Part shown: positions 28,010 to 37,768 of the stretch, piece by piece
How positions within the stretch are numbered: position 1 is the first letter of the stretch
How the letters are laid out: each line of letters begins with the position of its first letter
Assembly: GCA_017308515.1 (NCBI GenBank)
Contig: JAFKEN010000006.1
Coordinates: 168,479 to 232,478 of the forward strand
DNA length: 64,000 nucleotides
Direction: 5' to 3'
Source: Actinomycetales bacterium
Lineage (GTDB): Bacteria > Actinomycetota > Actinomycetes > Actinomycetales > Microbacteriaceae
Position numbers and translations under genes: made by a program
Notes under the pieces: model-generated
Told to the model about the DNA's origin: nothing
The model's database searches: none
The model's input: the letters and a program-made list of their open reading frames with translations, nothing else

Positions 28010-28078
28010 TCAGATCGACCCGAGTCGACCGCAGACCCCTCGCGGCACCCGCCGCGATCAGCAAGGAGAACACCCACC

Positions 28079-29935
28079 ATGGCACGAGCCGTCGGAATCG
28101 ACCTCGGAACCACCAACTCGGTCGTCGCCGTCCTCGAGGGAGGCGAGCCGACCGTCATCGCGAACGCCGAGGGCATGCGCACGACCCCCTCGATCGTCGC
28201 GTTCACGAAGGACGGCGAGGTGCTCGTCGGCGAGACCGCGAAGCGCCAGGCCGTCACCAACGTCGACCGCACCATCTCGAGCGTCAAGCGCCACATGGGC
28301 ACCGACTGGACGACCGAGATCGACGGCAAGAAGTACACCCCGCAGGAGCTGTCGGCCCGCATCCTCGGCAAGCTCAAGCGCGACGCCGAGCAGTACCTCG
28401 GCGAGGACGTGACCGACGCCGTCATCACCGTGCCCGCGTACTTCAACGACGCCGAGCGCCAGGCCACCAAGGAGGCCGGCGAGATCGCGGGCCTCAACGT
28501 GCTGCGCATCATCAACGAGCCCACCGCGGCCGCGCTCGCCTACGGTCTCGACCGCGGCAAGGAGGACGAGCTGATCCTCGTTTTCGACCTCGGTGGCGGC
28601 ACCTTCGACGTCTCGCTGCTCGAGGTGGGCAAGGACGACGACTTCAGCACCATCCAGGTGCGCGCGACCGCGGGCGACAACCGCCTCGGCGGCGACGACT
28701 GGGACCAGCGCATCGTCGAGCACCTCATCACGCAGTTCAAGAACTCCACGGGCGTCGACGTCAGCAAGGACAAGATCGCCCTCCAGCGCCTCAAGGAGGC
28801 CGCGGAGCAGGCCAAGAAGGAGCTGTCGAGCTCGACGAGCGCGAGCATCCAGTTGCCCTACCTCTCGCTCACCGAGAACGGGCCGGCGAACCTCGACGAG
28901 ACCCTCACCCGCGCGCAGTTCGAGAAGATGACCTCCGACCTGCTCGACCGCACCAAGAAGCCCTTCGAGGACGTCATCAAGGAGGCCGGCATCAAGGTCG
29001 GCGACATCTCCCACGTCGTGCTCGTCGGCGGCTCGACCCGCATGCCCGCGGTGACCGAGCTCGTCAAGAAGCTCACCGGCGGTAAGGAGCCCAACAAGGG
29101 CGTCAACCCGGACGAGGTGGTCGCCGTCGGCGCCGCCCTCCAGGCCGGCGTGCTGAAGGGCGAGCGCAAGGACGTGCTGCTCATCGACGTGACCCCCCTG
29201 AGCCTCGGCATCGAGACCAAGGGCGGCATCATGACGAAGCTCATCGAGCGCAACACGGCCATCCCGACCAAGCGCAGCGAGACCTTCACGACCGCCGACG
29301 ACAACCAGCCCTCGGTCGCGATCCAGGTCTTCCAGGGCGAGCGCGAGTTCACGCGCGACAACAAGCCGCTGGGCACCTTCGAGCTGACCGGCATCGCGCC
29401 GGCGCCGCGGGGCATCCCGCAGATCGAGGTGACCTTCGACATCGACGCCAACGGCATCGTGCAGGTCTCCGCGAAGGACAAGGGCACCGGCAAGGAGCAG
29501 AAGATCACGATCACCGGCGGGTCGAGCCTCCCCAAGGAGGACATCGAGCGCATGGTGCGCGAGGCCGAGGAGCACGCCGCGGAGGACAAGGCGCGGCGCG
29601 AGTCGGCCGAGGTGCGCAACAACGCGGAGCAGCTCGCCTACTCGATCGAGAAGCTGCTGACCGAGAACGCCGACAAGCTGCCGGACGACGTGAAGACCGA
29701 GGTGCAGGCCGACGTCGACGCGCTGAAGACCGCGCTGCAGGGCGAGGACGAGGCGGCGGTCAAGGCGGCCTTCGAGAAGCTCAGCACGAGCCAGACGAAG
29801 CTCGGCGAGGCGATCTACTCCGCCGGCCAGGCCGAGGCGCAGGCCGCGGAGGCCGAGAACGGCGCTCCGCAGGAGGCCGACGACGAGGACATCGTCGACG
29901 CCGAGGTCGTGGACGACGACGAGCCGAAGAAGTAG
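28079..29935 (+). CDS. dnaK: Hsp70 chaperone DnaK
   Basis: This 618-residue Hsp70 begins [22 protein letters not shown]. It has the ATPase signatures [17 protein letters not shown] and [11 protein letters not shown], the linker [10 protein letters not shown], a substrate-binding domain and an acidic C-terminal tail ending [12 protein letters not shown]. It folds nascent and stress-damaged proteins with DnaJ and GrpE. Length is usual for actinobacteria. The ATG is preceded by AAGGAG. First gene of the HspR-controlled operon. Confidence 0.97.
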   Translation: MARAVGIDLGTTNSVVAVLEGGEPTVIANAEGMRTTPSIVAFTKDGEVLVGETAKRQAVTNVDRTISSVKRHMGTDWTTEIDGKKYTPQELSARILGKLKRDAEQYLGEDVTDAVITVPAYFNDAERQATKEAGEIAGLNVLRIINEPTAAALAYGLDRGKEDELILVFDLGGGTFDVSLLEVGKDDDFSTIQVRATAGDNRLGGDDWDQRIVEHLITQFKNSTGVDVSKDKIALQRLKEAAEQAKKELSSSTSASIQLPYLSLTENGPANLDETLTRAQFEKMTSDLLDRTKKPFEDVIKEAGIKVGDISHVVLVGGSTRMPAVTELVKKLTGGKEPNKGVNPDEVVAVGAALQAGVLKGERKDVLLIDVTPLSLGIETKGGIMTKLIERNTAIPTKRSETFTTADDNQPSVAIQVFQGEREFTRDNKPLGTFELTGIAPAPRGIPQIEVTFDIDANGIVQVSAKDKGTGKEQKITITGGSSLPKEDIERMVREAEEHAAEDKARRESAEVRNNAEQLAYSIEKLLTENADKLPDDVKTEVQADVDALKTALQGEDEAAVKAAFEKLSTSQTKLGEAIYSAGQAEAQAAEAENGAPQEADDEDIVDAEVVDDDEPKK

Positions 29936-29945
29936 GGCGCAGCCG

Positions 29946-30620
29946 ATGGCCACGGAGAAGGACGACGAGGCGCGCGAGCCCCGCATCCGCGACAAGCGGA
30001 AGATCGACCCCTCCACGGGCGAGGCGCGTGACCCGCAACCCGACGCATCGGACGACGCGTCGGCGCGGGCCGAGGAGCCCCTCGAGGAGGACGGCGCCGC
30101 CACCGACGCCGAGCAGCCGGAGGAGCTCATCCAGGCCGAGGACGCCGACGTCGAGTTGAGCGACGACGACCTCGCCCAGCTGCTCGACGCGGGTGAGCGC
30201 GACCTCGTGGCGGAGTACCGCGAGCGGGCCGCCCGTGCCGAGGCGGAGCTCGTGAACTTCCGCACACGGGTCGAGCGCGACCGGGCGGCGAACCGCGACG
30301 CGGTCATCGCCGAGGTGGTGCGCTCGCTGCTGCCCGCGATCGACGACCTCGACCGCGCGGACGCGCACGGCGACCTCACCGAGGGCAGCCCGCTCGCGAT
30401 CGTCGCGCAGAAGCTGCGCGCCGGCTTCGACCGCTACGGGCTGCGCCGTGTCGGCGAGAAGGGCGAACCTTTCGACCCGAAGCTCCACGAGGCCCTCGTG
30501 CAGCTGCCCTCCGCCGACGTGACGACCGAGACGATCGCCGACGTGATCGAGCCCGGCTACGCGCTCGGTGAGCGCCTCATCCGCGCCGCCAAGGTCGCGG
30601 TGAGCGTTCCGGAGGGCTAG
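29946..30620 (+). CDS. grpE: Nucleotide exchange factor GrpE
   Basis: This 224-residue protein has a long acidic, probably disordered N-terminus (about 1-75), then the GrpE coiled coil (YRERAARAEAELVNFRTRVERDR) and the beta-domain with EPFDPKLHEAL and VIEPGYALGERLIRAAKVAVS. It exchanges ADP for ATP on DnaK. It starts 10 bases after the dnaK stop. Confidence 0.95.
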   Translation: MATEKDDEAREPRIRDKRKIDPSTGEARDPQPDASDDASARAEEPLEEDGAATDAEQPEELIQAEDADVELSDDDLAQLLDAGERDLVAEYRERAARAEAELVNFRTRVERDRAANRDAVIAEVVRSLLPAIDDLDRADAHGDLTEGSPLAIVAQKLRAGFDRYGLRRVGEKGEPFDPKLHEALVQLPSADVTTETIADVIEPGYALGERLIRAAKVAVSVPEG

Positions 30621-30628
30621 GAGCGCCG

Positions 30629-31636
30629 ATGGCCAGCCAGGACTGGTTCGACAAGGACTTCTACGCCGTGCTCGGCGTCAAGAAGGACGTGACCGACGCC
30701 GAGCTCAAGAAGGTGTACCGCAAGCTCGCCCGCGAGTTCCACCCCGACTCCAAGCCCGGGGATGCGGCGGCCGAGGCGCGCTTCAAGGAGATCAGCGAGG
30801 CTTACTCGGTGCTCTCCGACAAGGAGATGCGCGCCGAGTACGACCAGATCCGGGCGATGGGCTCGGGGGCCCGCTTCACGGCGGGCGGGGCCGGAGCCGG
30901 CGGCTTCGAGGACATCTTCGGCTCGATGTTCGGCGGTGGCGCGGGCGCGCGCGGGGGCCGTGCCGGCTCGTACTCGAACTCCGAGTTCGAGGACATCCTG
31001 AGCGGCATGTTCGGCGGCGCGGGCGGCGGGCGGCGACGCTCGCGCTTCGACGCCTCCGGCGGCTTCTCGGGGTACGGCGGCCCCAGTCGCGGGCAGGACA
31101 TCCACGCCGAGACGACGCTCGACTTCCGCTCCGCCGTGCGCGGGGAGATGGTCGTGCTCAAGATGCAGTCGGGCAGCGAGACGAAGGTGCGCATCCCCGC
31201 GGGGGTGGCAGACGGGCAGAAGATCAAGCTGCGCGGCCGCGGCGCGCCGAGCCCCGACGGCGGCGAGGCGGGCGACATCGTGGTGACCGTGCACGTGCGC
31301 AAGCACCCGGTCTTCGAGCGCGACGGCCTCCACCTGCGCGTCGACCTGCCCGTGACGGTGGCCGAGGCGGCGCTCGGCGCGACCGTCGAGGTGCCCACCC
31401 TCGACGGCGATCCGGTGCGGCTCAAGGTGCCGGCGGGCACGCCGAGCGGGCGCGTGCTGCGTGTCAAGGGCCGTGGGGTGCAGACCAAGACCGCGACCGG
31501 CGACCTGCTGGCCACCGTCCAGGTCGTCGTGCCCAGCCACCTCTCCGACAAGGCGAAGGCGGCCCTCGAGGAGTTCGCGAAGGCGCTGCCCGACGAGAAC
31601 CCGCGCGAGGATCTGCTGGCGCGCGCCCGCCAGTAG
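30629..31636 (+). CDS. dnaJ: DnaJ co-chaperone lacking the zinc finger
   Basis: This 335-residue protein has a J domain with the HPD motif (EFHPDSK), a Gly/Phe-rich linker (about 85-150) and the two C-terminal peptide-binding domains, but no CxxCxGxG zinc-finger repeats. This makes it DnaJ type II (CbpA-like, often called DnaJ1 in actinobacteria). It stimulates DnaK ATPase activity. The usual zinc-finger DnaJ, normally with hrcA, is not in the window. Confidence 0.92.
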   Translation: MASQDWFDKDFYAVLGVKKDVTDAELKKVYRKLAREFHPDSKPGDAAAEARFKEISEAYSVLSDKEMRAEYDQIRAMGSGARFTAGGAGAGGFEDIFGSMFGGGAGARGGRAGSYSNSEFEDILSGMFGGAGGGRRRSRFDASGGFSGYGGPSRGQDIHAETTLDFRSAVRGEMVVLKMQSGSETKVRIPAGVADGQKIKLRGRGAPSPDGGEAGDIVVTVHVRKHPVFERDGLHLRVDLPVTVAEAALGATVEVPTLDGDPVRLKVPAGTPSGRVLRVKGRGVQTKTATGDLLATVQVVVPSHLSDKAKAALEEFAKALPDENPREDLLARARQ

Positions 31637-31644
31637 CGACCGGA

Positions 31645-31712
31645 TGAGCCCAAAGACCTCGTGAGCCCAGAGACATCGTGAGCGCAGACACACCGTGAGC
31701 GGAGACCGACCG
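31645..31712 (+). repeat. Four tandem 17-bp repeats before hspR
   Basis: Units start at 31645, 31662, 31679 and 31696. They are variants of TGAGCccAgAGACatCG, and the last base of each unit with the TG that follows makes a GTG. The last unit supplies the SD-like GGAG and the GTG of hspR. The 75-base gap between dnaJ and hspR consists almost wholly of these repeats. Confidence 0.75.
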
Positions 31713-32137
31713 TGATGGACATCGACGAGAACAGTCCGCTGTTCGCGATCGCGGTCGCCGCCGAGTTGAGCGGGATGCACCCGCAGACCCTGCGCCAGTA
31801 CGACCGCCTGGGTCTCGTCAGCCCGCGCCGCACCGCCGGGCAGTCCCGCCGGTACTCGATGCGCGACGTCGTGCAGCTGCGGGAGGTCGCGCGCCTGTCG
31901 GCCGAGGGGCTCAACCTCGAGGGGATCCGGCGCATCCTCGAGCTCGAGAACCGCGTCTCCGAGCTCACCGAGCGCGTGCGCGAACTCGAGGCCGCGCTCG
32001 CCGACGAGATGCTCAACCGCCCCGGTCGGCGCGTCTTCGCGGCCGGCGAGGCGGGCGACGTGACCCCGCTGCGGGCGGGGGAGCGCACCCGCCGGCGCGA
32101 CCAGGTCGTCGTCTGGCGACCGTTCGGGCCGCGCTGA
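31712..32137 (+). CDS. hspR: HspR, MerR-family heat-shock repressor
   Basis: This 141-residue protein starts GTG-ATG; ATG at 31715 is an alternative start. The MerR winged helix is AAELSGMHPQTLRQYDRLGLVSPRRTAGQSRRYSMRDV, followed by a dimerisation coiled coil (LENRVSELTERVRELEAAL) and a basic tail. It represses dnaK and clpB by binding HAIR sites, helped by DnaK as corepressor in known cases. Last chaperone gene of the operon, followed 3 bases later by a glycosyltransferase. Confidence 0.93.
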   Translation: MMDIDENSPLFAIAVAAELSGMHPQTLRQYDRLGLVSPRRTAGQSRRYSMRDVVQLREVARLSAEGLNLEGIRRILELENRVSELTERVRELEAALADEMLNRPGRRVFAAGEAGDVTPLRAGERTRRRDQVVVWRPFGPR

Positions 32138-32140
32138 GCC

Positions 32141-33433
32141 GTGCACGTCGTCATCGTCAGCGACCAGCACGTCGAGTCCTTCGGCGGCGCCCAGGTCTCG
32201 ATGCGACTGCAGGCGCGCTACCTCGAGCGCGCGGGGCACACGGTGTCGTTCGTCATGCCGCGCTGGGCCAGGCGGGCGCCGGCGCCCGTCGACGAGCGCT
32301 TCCTCGAGCTGCCGGCGACGCCGATCACCCGCGACCGGGAGTACGCGGCGGTGCTGCCGGGACGCCGGGCGGATCGCGCCCTCGACGCGGCGCTCGCCGC
32401 CCGCCCGCCGGTCGACCTGGTGCACATCCAGGCCGACTTCTGGGGCAACGCGATCGGCCAGCGGCTCGCGGAGCGGCTCGGCGTGCCGCGCGTCGTGACG
32501 CTGCACAACCGGCTCGACGTCGGGATCGCCGCGTTCGCGCCGGCGTTCGGCGGGCTCGCCCTGCGCGCGCTCAACGCGGCGCTGCGCCTCGCGCTGCGCG
32601 GCGGGCCCGGCGCGCGGGTGCGGGGGTCGGACGCGACCGCCTACTTCCGCCGCCTCGTCGCGGGCGCTGCCGTGGTGACGGCGCCTTCCGCGCACTTCGC
32701 CCGGCGGCTCGAGGTCGCCGGCGTCGCCGAGCGGGTCGAGGTGGTGTGGAACGGCATCGACGACGAGCTGCTCGACGCGACGCTGGCGGAGCGGTCGGCG
32801 GCGCCCGAGCGCGCGGCCGACGAGGGCTCCGCGGCCCCGAGCGCCGACGCGCCCCCCCGGCTCATCTGGCTCGGCCGGTTCAGCCCCGAGAAGCGGCTGC
32901 TGCCGTTCCTGCGCGCCCTCGTCGACTCCGGGGTGCGCGCCGAGGTCGAGATCCTCGGGGGCGGCGATCTCGAGGCGGCGGCGCGCCGGGAGGCGGCGCG
33001 CGCCGGGGGCGACACGGTGATCCGCTTCCTCGGGCGGCGCCCGTACCCCGAGTCGCTCGCGCGGCTCGCGGCCGCCGACGCGGTCGTGCAGACCTCGATC
33101 GGCTTCGAGACGCAGGGGATGACGGTCTTCGAGGCCGCCGCGCTCGGCACCCCCGCGATCATGAGCGACCCCGACATCGCCGCCGAGCTCGGCGCGTGCT
33201 GGGCCGTGCCCGCGGCGGACGGCGAGCCCGCGCGCGAGCGCGAGCTCGCCGCGACCCTGCGCCGCGCGGTCGAGGAGCTGGCCTCGGGGCGCGGCGTGCG
33301 GCCCGATCCGTCGATCCGCGAGCGGTTCCGGCAGTCGAGCCGCACGGCCGAGATGCTGCGCATCTACGTCGCGGCGCTCGGAGCGGAGCGGCCGGGCGCT
33401 CCGGGCGCGGGGGCGCCGGACGCGGGAAGGTGA
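32141..33433 (+). CDS. GT4-type glycosyltransferase
   Basis: This 430-residue GT-B fold enzyme begins MHVVIVSDQHVESFGGAQVSMRLQARYLERAGH. It has VDLVHIQADFWGNAIG and a C-terminal donor-binding domain with RLIWLGRFSPEKRLLPFLRAL and the E-x7-E-like motif in TQGMTVFEAAALGTP. It probably transfers a sugar to a lipid or wall glycan. It starts 3 bases after hspR and lies between two heat-shock genes, so it may be heat-induced with the dnaK operon. Acceptor and donor are unknown. Confidence 0.83.
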   Translation: MHVVIVSDQHVESFGGAQVSMRLQARYLERAGHTVSFVMPRWARRAPAPVDERFLELPATPITRDREYAAVLPGRRADRALDAALAARPPVDLVHIQADFWGNAIGQRLAERLGVPRVVTLHNRLDVGIAAFAPAFGGLALRALNAALRLALRGGPGARVRGSDATAYFRRLVAGAAVVTAPSAHFARRLEVAGVAERVEVVWNGIDDELLDATLAERSAAPERAADEGSAAPSADAPPRLIWLGRFSPEKRLLPFLRALVDSGVRAEVEILGGGDLEAAARREAARAGGDTVIRFLGRRPYPESLARLAAADAVVQTSIGFETQGMTVFEAAALGTPAIMSDPDIAAELGACWAVPAADGEPARERELAATLRRAVEELASGRGVRPDPSIRERFRQSSRTAEMLRIYVAALGAERPGAPGAGAPDAGR

Positions 33434-33469
33434 TCCGCCTCGCCCCTGGTGCTCACGCGGTCTCCGCAG

Positions 33470-33494
33470 TAAACTTGAGTCACACAGGCTCAAC
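33470..33494. promoter_or_regulatory. clpB promoter -10 and HAIR element
   Basis: TAAACT (33470-33475) runs into CTTGAGT-N7-GCTCAAC (33474-33494). The HspR site has a perfect left arm and 5 of 7 in the right. The layout copies the dnaK promoter, so clpB should be repressed by HspR. Confidence 0.7.
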
Positions 33495-33547
33495 TTAGAA
33501 GCCGCCCGGCCGACGGGCGCGACGACCGAGAAGGAAGGGACCACTCC

Positions 33548-35704
33548 GTGGCCAACATGCAGGGCGCGCCCTCCACGCAGGAGGAGCAGAAGACCGCCCT
33601 GGAGCAGTACGGCATCAACCTGACCGAGATCGCCAAGAGCGGCAAGCTCGACCCGGTCATCGGGCGTGACGCCGAGATCCGCCGCGTCAGCCAGGTGCTG
33701 ACCCGGCGCACCAAGAACAACCCCGTGCTCATCGGGGAGCCCGGCGTCGGCAAGACCGCCGTCGTCGAGGGCCTCGCCCAGCGCATCGTCGCGGGCGACG
33801 TCGCCGACTCGCTCAAGGGGCGCGAACTCGTCGCGCTCGACCTCGCGGCGCTCGTCGCCGGCGCCAAGTACCGCGGCGAGTTCGAGGAGCGGCTCAAGGC
33901 CGTGCTCAAGGAGATCAACGACTCCGACGGCCGCATCATCACCTTCATCGACGAGCTGCACACCCTCATGGGCGCCGGCGGCGGCGAGGGATCCGTCGCG
34001 GCGGCCAACATGCTGAAGCCGATGCTCGCGCGCGGCGAGCTCCGCATGATCGGCGCGACCACCCTCAACGAGTACCGCGAGTACATCGAGAAGGACGCGG
34101 CCCTCGAGCGCCGCTTCCAGCAGGTCTACGTCGGCGAGCCGTCGGTCGAAGACCCCGTCGCGATCCTGCGCGGCCTCAAGGAGCGCTACGAGGCCCACCA
34201 CAAGGTCGCGATCGCCGACAGCGCGCTCGTCGCCGCCGCCGTGCTGAGCAACCGCTACATCACGAGCCGGCAGCTGCCCGACAAGGCGATCGACCTCATC
34301 GACGAGGCCGCGAGCCGGCTCAAGATGGAGATCGACTCGAGCCCGGTCGAGATCGACGAACTCAAGCGCGCCGTCGACCGCCTCAAGATCGAGGAGCTCG
34401 CGCTCAAGAAGGAGAAGGACGCCGCGAGCAAGGAGCGCCTCGAGAAGCTGCGCGCCGACCTCGGCCAGAAGGAGAGCGAGCTCGGCGAGCTGCAGAGCCG
34501 CTGGCTGACCGAGAAGTCGACGCTCCACTCGGTGGGCGACCTCAAGTCGCGCCTCAACGACGCCCGCATCGACCTCGACCGTGCGATGCGCGAGCAGGAC
34601 TACCAGAAGGCCTCGAAGCTCAACTACGAGGTGATCCCCGAGATCGAGCGCGCCCTGCAGCACGCCGAGGCCGCCGAGCAGACCGGCCCGCGGATGGTCA
34701 ACGACCAGGTGACCGACGAGGACATCGCCGCGGTCGTCGCCGCGTGGACCGGCATCCCGGTCGACCGGCTCACCCAGGGCGAGACCGAGAAGCTGCTGCA
34801 CCTCGAGAGCGAGCTCGGCAAGCGCCTCATCGGCCAGAAGGATGCGGTGCGCGCGGTGAGCGAGGCGGTGCGGCGCACCCGCGCCGGCATCTCCGACCCC
34901 GACCGCCCGACCGGATCGTTCCTGTTCCTCGGCCCGACCGGCGTCGGCAAGACCGAGCTCGCCAAGGCGCTCGCCGAGTACCTCTTCGACGACGAGAAGG
35001 CGCTCGTGCGCATCGACATGTCGGAGTACGGCGAGAAGTTCAGCGTCTCGCGGCTCGTCGGCGCCCCTCCCGGCTACGTCGGCTACGAGCAGGGCGGGCA
35101 GCTGACCGAGGCGGTGCGCCGCCGGCCGTACAGCGTGATCCTGCTCGACGAGGTCGAGAAGGCCCACCCCGAGGTCTTCGACGTGCTGCTGCAGGTGCTC
35201 GACGACGGGCGCCTGACCGACGGTCAGGGCCGCACGGTCGACTTCCGCAACACGATCCTGATCCTGACGAGCAACCTGGGCAGTCAGTTCCTCACCGACC
35301 AGTCCCTCGACTGGGATCAGAAGAAGTCGGCGGTGCAGGATCTGGTGCGTCAGGCGTTCAAGCCCGAGTTCGTCAACCGGCTCGACGACATCGTCGTGTT
35401 CGCCCCGCTCACGACCGAGGATCTGGGTCAGATCGTGTCGCTCTACATCGACCGGCTCGAGAAGCGGCTCGCCGAGCGGCGGCTGCAGCTCGCGGTCACT
35501 CCGGATGCGCGCGCCTGGCTCGCCGAGCGCGGCTTCGACCCGGTGTACGGTGCGCGGCCGCTGCGCCGGCTCATGCAGCACGAGATCGACGACCGGCTGG
35601 CGCGCGCGCTGCTCGCGGGCGAGATCCGCGACGGCGACACCGTGAAGGTCGACGTCGCGGGCGACGAGCTCGGGGTGACGCGGTTCGCGGAGGCCGCGGT
35701 CTAG
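33548..35704 (+). CDS. clpB: ClpB disaggregase lacking the N-terminal domain
   Basis: This 718-residue Hsp100 has two AAA+ modules: GEPGVGKT with [12 protein letters not shown] in the first, GPTGVGKT with [13 protein letters not shown] in the second. A ClpB-type coiled-coil middle domain lies between (about 275-395). It extracts proteins from aggregates with DnaK. Typical ClpB is about 860 residues; this one starts at the D1 region ([11 protein letters not shown] near residue 34) and has no repeat Clp N-domain. The GTG start is close behind an AAGGAAGG SD, so it is not a broken gene. Confidence 0.94.
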   Translation: MANMQGAPSTQEEQKTALEQYGINLTEIAKSGKLDPVIGRDAEIRRVSQVLTRRTKNNPVLIGEPGVGKTAVVEGLAQRIVAGDVADSLKGRELVALDLAALVAGAKYRGEFEERLKAVLKEINDSDGRIITFIDELHTLMGAGGGEGSVAAANMLKPMLARGELRMIGATTLNEYREYIEKDAALERRFQQVYVGEPSVEDPVAILRGLKERYEAHHKVAIADSALVAAAVLSNRYITSRQLPDKAIDLIDEAASRLKMEIDSSPVEIDELKRAVDRLKIEELALKKEKDAASKERLEKLRADLGQKESELGELQSRWLTEKSTLHSVGDLKSRLNDARIDLDRAMREQDYQKASKLNYEVIPEIERALQHAEAAEQTGPRMVNDQVTDEDIAAVVAAWTGIPVDRLTQGETEKLLHLESELGKRLIGQKDAVRAVSEAVRRTRAGISDPDRPTGSFLFLGPTGVGKTELAKALAEYLFDDEKALVRIDMSEYGEKFSVSRLVGAPPGYVGYEQGGQLTEAVRRRPYSVILLDEVEKAHPEVFDVLLQVLDDGRLTDGQGRTVDFRNTILILTSNLGSQFLTDQSLDWDQKKSAVQDLVRQAFKPEFVNRLDDIVVFAPLTTEDLGQIVSLYIDRLEKRLAERRLQLAVTPDARAWLAERGFDPVYGARPLRRLMQHEIDDRLARALLAGEIRDGDTVKVDVAGDELGVTRFAEAAV

Positions 35705-35714
35705 GTCTCGGGAT

Positions 35715-35752
35715 GCGGGGTTCTCGTGGGCTCAGCGTCGACGAGACCCCGC
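35715..35752 (+). terminator. clpB terminator hairpin
   Basis: GCGGGGTTCTCGT pairs with ACGAGACCCCGC with one bulge, 11 bases past the clpB stop. Confidence 0.6.
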
Positions 35753-35790
35753 GATGCCGAGAATCGCGAGCGGTCCGGCACCGGCCGCGT

Positions 35791-35832
35791 CGACGGCGGG
35801 GCGACAGTTCCAGGCCGACCGCCCCGCCGTCG
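35791..35832. terminator. Bidirectional terminator
   Basis: A perfect 13-bp stem (CGACGGCGGGGCG with its complement) with a 16-base loop lies between clpB and the convergent DUF4434 gene. Confidence 0.7.
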
Positions 35833-35836
35833 GGTC

Positions 35837-37600
35837 TCAGCCGCGTACCTCGATCTCGTCGAGCATCGTCCACGCGCTTCCACCGTCGATCGTGAGGCGC
35901 ACGTAGCGGGCGCTCGCGCTCAACCCCTGCAGCAGGTACGACTTCACCTGGAGAGCGTCCGTGACGGGCGGCAGAGCGATGGTGCCCCGATCCGTGAACG
36001 TCGTTCCGTTCGTGGACGTCGCGACGGTCACCGCCGGCGGCAGGAAGACGTAGTCGCCGCGCACCTGCAACCAGCCGCTCTCGACCGAGCCGACCGAGCG
36101 AACCGCACCGAGGTCGATCGTGAACGAGTAGCTACCGGGAGCGTTCCGTCCTTGCCAGGCGGCGCCGTAGAGCGCAGCGCCTCGCGTGCCGTCCGTGAGT
36201 TCGGTGCCCCCGGTGTCGGGATAGGACGCATCGGCCGCGACCGTGCCGGTGTAGGAACGACCGAGCGACCAGTTGTTCGCGTAGCTCGGCGCGCTCGCCG
36301 TCGTCGCACTCACCGGGCCGGCGGCGGACGAGAGATTGCCCGCACCGTCGAAGGCCTTCACGGTGTAGCTGTAGCTCGTCGATCCGGCGAGCTGGGCGTC
36401 GGACCAGCCGCTCGACGCGCCCAGCTTGACCGCGACGAGCGACCCGCCGCGGTAGATCTCGTAGCCGGCGACGCCGATGTCGTCGCTCGGTGACGTCCAG
36501 CTCAGTGCGACGGACTGCGAGCCCGCGGCCGTCGCCGTCAATGAGCCCGGCGCCGAAGGGGGCGTCGCGTCGACCGTGCCGTTGTCGAGATAGTCGAGGT
36601 ACGTCGCGTGGTACGCCGCAGGAGCGCTGAGCGGTGACTGGTAATGGTCGTAGGCGAAGGCCCAGAGGCCGTCGACGTACGCCTCGACCGCGTCCATGTC
36701 GTCGACGATCGAGTCGACGCCCATCGGCTGGAGGCCGGAGGCGCCGAATACGAAGGTCTCGGTGTCGGCGATCAGCTGCGTTGCGGGGCGCGCGGCATCG
36801 ATGGCGTCTCGGGTCGCCGCGAACCAGCTCGCGAGGTCGGTCACCGTGGCGTGTCCCGCTCCCACGCCGTCCTGGAGAGCGATGACATCGATGTCGGCGT
36901 CCCCGAGTATGGCCTCCCACATCGTCTCCCAGCCGTCGGGGTCGAGGGTACCTGCGAGGTCATCGTTGTAGAAGGGTGCGACGACGACCGGCAGTCCCGG
37001 CGAGAGCGTGTGGAGGTGATCGACCACGCCGCTGTAGAAGTCGGCGAGCGCCGCCCATTCGCTCGATGTCGGGAAGTTGAGGTTGTCGACCTCGAAGGGG
37101 AGATACCACCCGTCGAAGGAGTCGTAGTCTCCATACCAGTCGTACAGTTCGTCGGCGAGGTCTTCGGCGAACTGCGCCTCCCCGTCGAGCCACGTCGAGT
37201 TCGAGACGCCGTTCTGGAACCAGTCGGCGTTGACCTGAAGCCCGACGATCACCGACTTGTCCCACGACTCGGCCGTCGCCAGCAGACGGTCGATCACGTC
37301 GGTGGAGGTGCTCCAGGTGTACCCGCTCAGGCCCGTGTCGTAGATCGTCGTGTGGGCCTTGCTGTCGGCGGTCCATTGCAGGACATGCGTGTCGATGCAC
37401 GCGTCGTCGAGGTGCTCGAATTCATCGTCGAGCTGGGTGTCGCTCCAGCCGTCGATGAGATCGGGCTGCACGAACGTTCCGCTGAGGCGCGGTCCGGTGT
37501 CGCACGGATCGGTCGCCGACGCGGCTGTCGCCGGGATGACGACGAGCGAGGCGCTGACGGCGATGATCGCCCCGGCGCTCGCAAGGATGCGGGTCCTCAT
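35837..37600 (-). CDS. Secreted DUF4434 - FnIII - discoidin protein (putative glycoside hydrolase)
   Basis: This 587-residue protein has a signal peptide (about 1-29, cut near ATAASA). A DUF4434-like TIM-barrel region follows (about 35-335; GTFVQPDLIDGWSDTQ, FDGWYLPFEVDN and VVVAPFYNDD), then a fibronectin type III domain (about 345-430) and an F5/8 C-type discoidin domain (about 435-587), which usually binds carbohydrate. DUF4434 is related to glycoside hydrolases but its reaction is not established. It has no wall anchor, so it is released or sugar-bound. A GntR operator lies in its promoter, tying it to the adjacent sugar-uptake genes. Confidence 0.75.
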   Translation of the reverse strand: MRTRILASAGAIIAVSASLVVIPATAASATDPCDTGPRLSGTFVQPDLIDGWSDTQLDDEFEHLDDACIDTHVLQWTADSKAHTTIYDTGLSGYTWSTSTDVIDRLLATAESWDKSVIVGLQVNADWFQNGVSNSTWLDGEAQFAEDLADELYDWYGDYDSFDGWYLPFEVDNLNFPTSSEWAALADFYSGVVDHLHTLSPGLPVVVAPFYNDDLAGTLDPDGWETMWEAILGDADIDVIALQDGVGAGHATVTDLASWFAATRDAIDAARPATQLIADTETFVFGASGLQPMGVDSIVDDMDAVEAYVDGLWAFAYDHYQSPLSAPAAYHATYLDYLDNGTVDATPPSAPGSLTATAAGSQSVALSWTSPSDDIGVAGYEIYRGGSLVAVKLGASSGWSDAQLAGSTSYSYTVKAFDGAGNLSSAAGPVSATTASAPSYANNWSLGRSYTGTVAADASYPDTGGTELTDGTRGAALYGAAWQGRNAPGSYSFTIDLGAVRSVGSVESGWLQVRGDYVFLPPAVTVATSTNGTTFTDRGTIALPPVTDALQVKSYLLQGLSASARYVRLTIDGGSAWTMLDEIEVRG

Positions 37601-37677
37601 GGTTCCTCCTGATCGCGATGATCGGCACGCGAGCGCGTTCCGAGCGTGCGCAGCACTGCCGGGGAACCACGCGCACG

Positions 37678-37693
37678 TTTGGTATATACCAAA
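37678..37693. promoter_or_regulatory. GntR/HutC operator TTTGGTATATACCAAA
   Basis: A perfect 16-bp palindrome, of the TGGTNTANACCA type bound by HutC-subfamily GntR regulators such as NagR and DasR. It contains the TATATA that serves as probable -10 for the DUF4434 gene, 78 bases upstream of its ATG, so binding would block transcription. Confidence 0.75.
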
Positions 37694-37768
37694 TTGATCG
37701 GCAGGGCAAGCAAGACCGGAATGATCTCCCGATCACGCGGCGAGAAGGCGGCGGGTGGATCACTCCAC

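Noticed and set aside
31645-31712. CRISPR or iteron origin in the 17-bp repeats
   Set aside because: The repeats are contiguous without spacers, lie in a short gap inside a chaperone operon, and no replication protein is nearby.
30617-35581. 1,654-residue open frame on the minus strand across dnaJ, hspR, glycosyltransferase and clpB
   Set aside because: It spans several certain genes antisense, has Arg/His/Leu-rich shadow composition and no recognisable domain.
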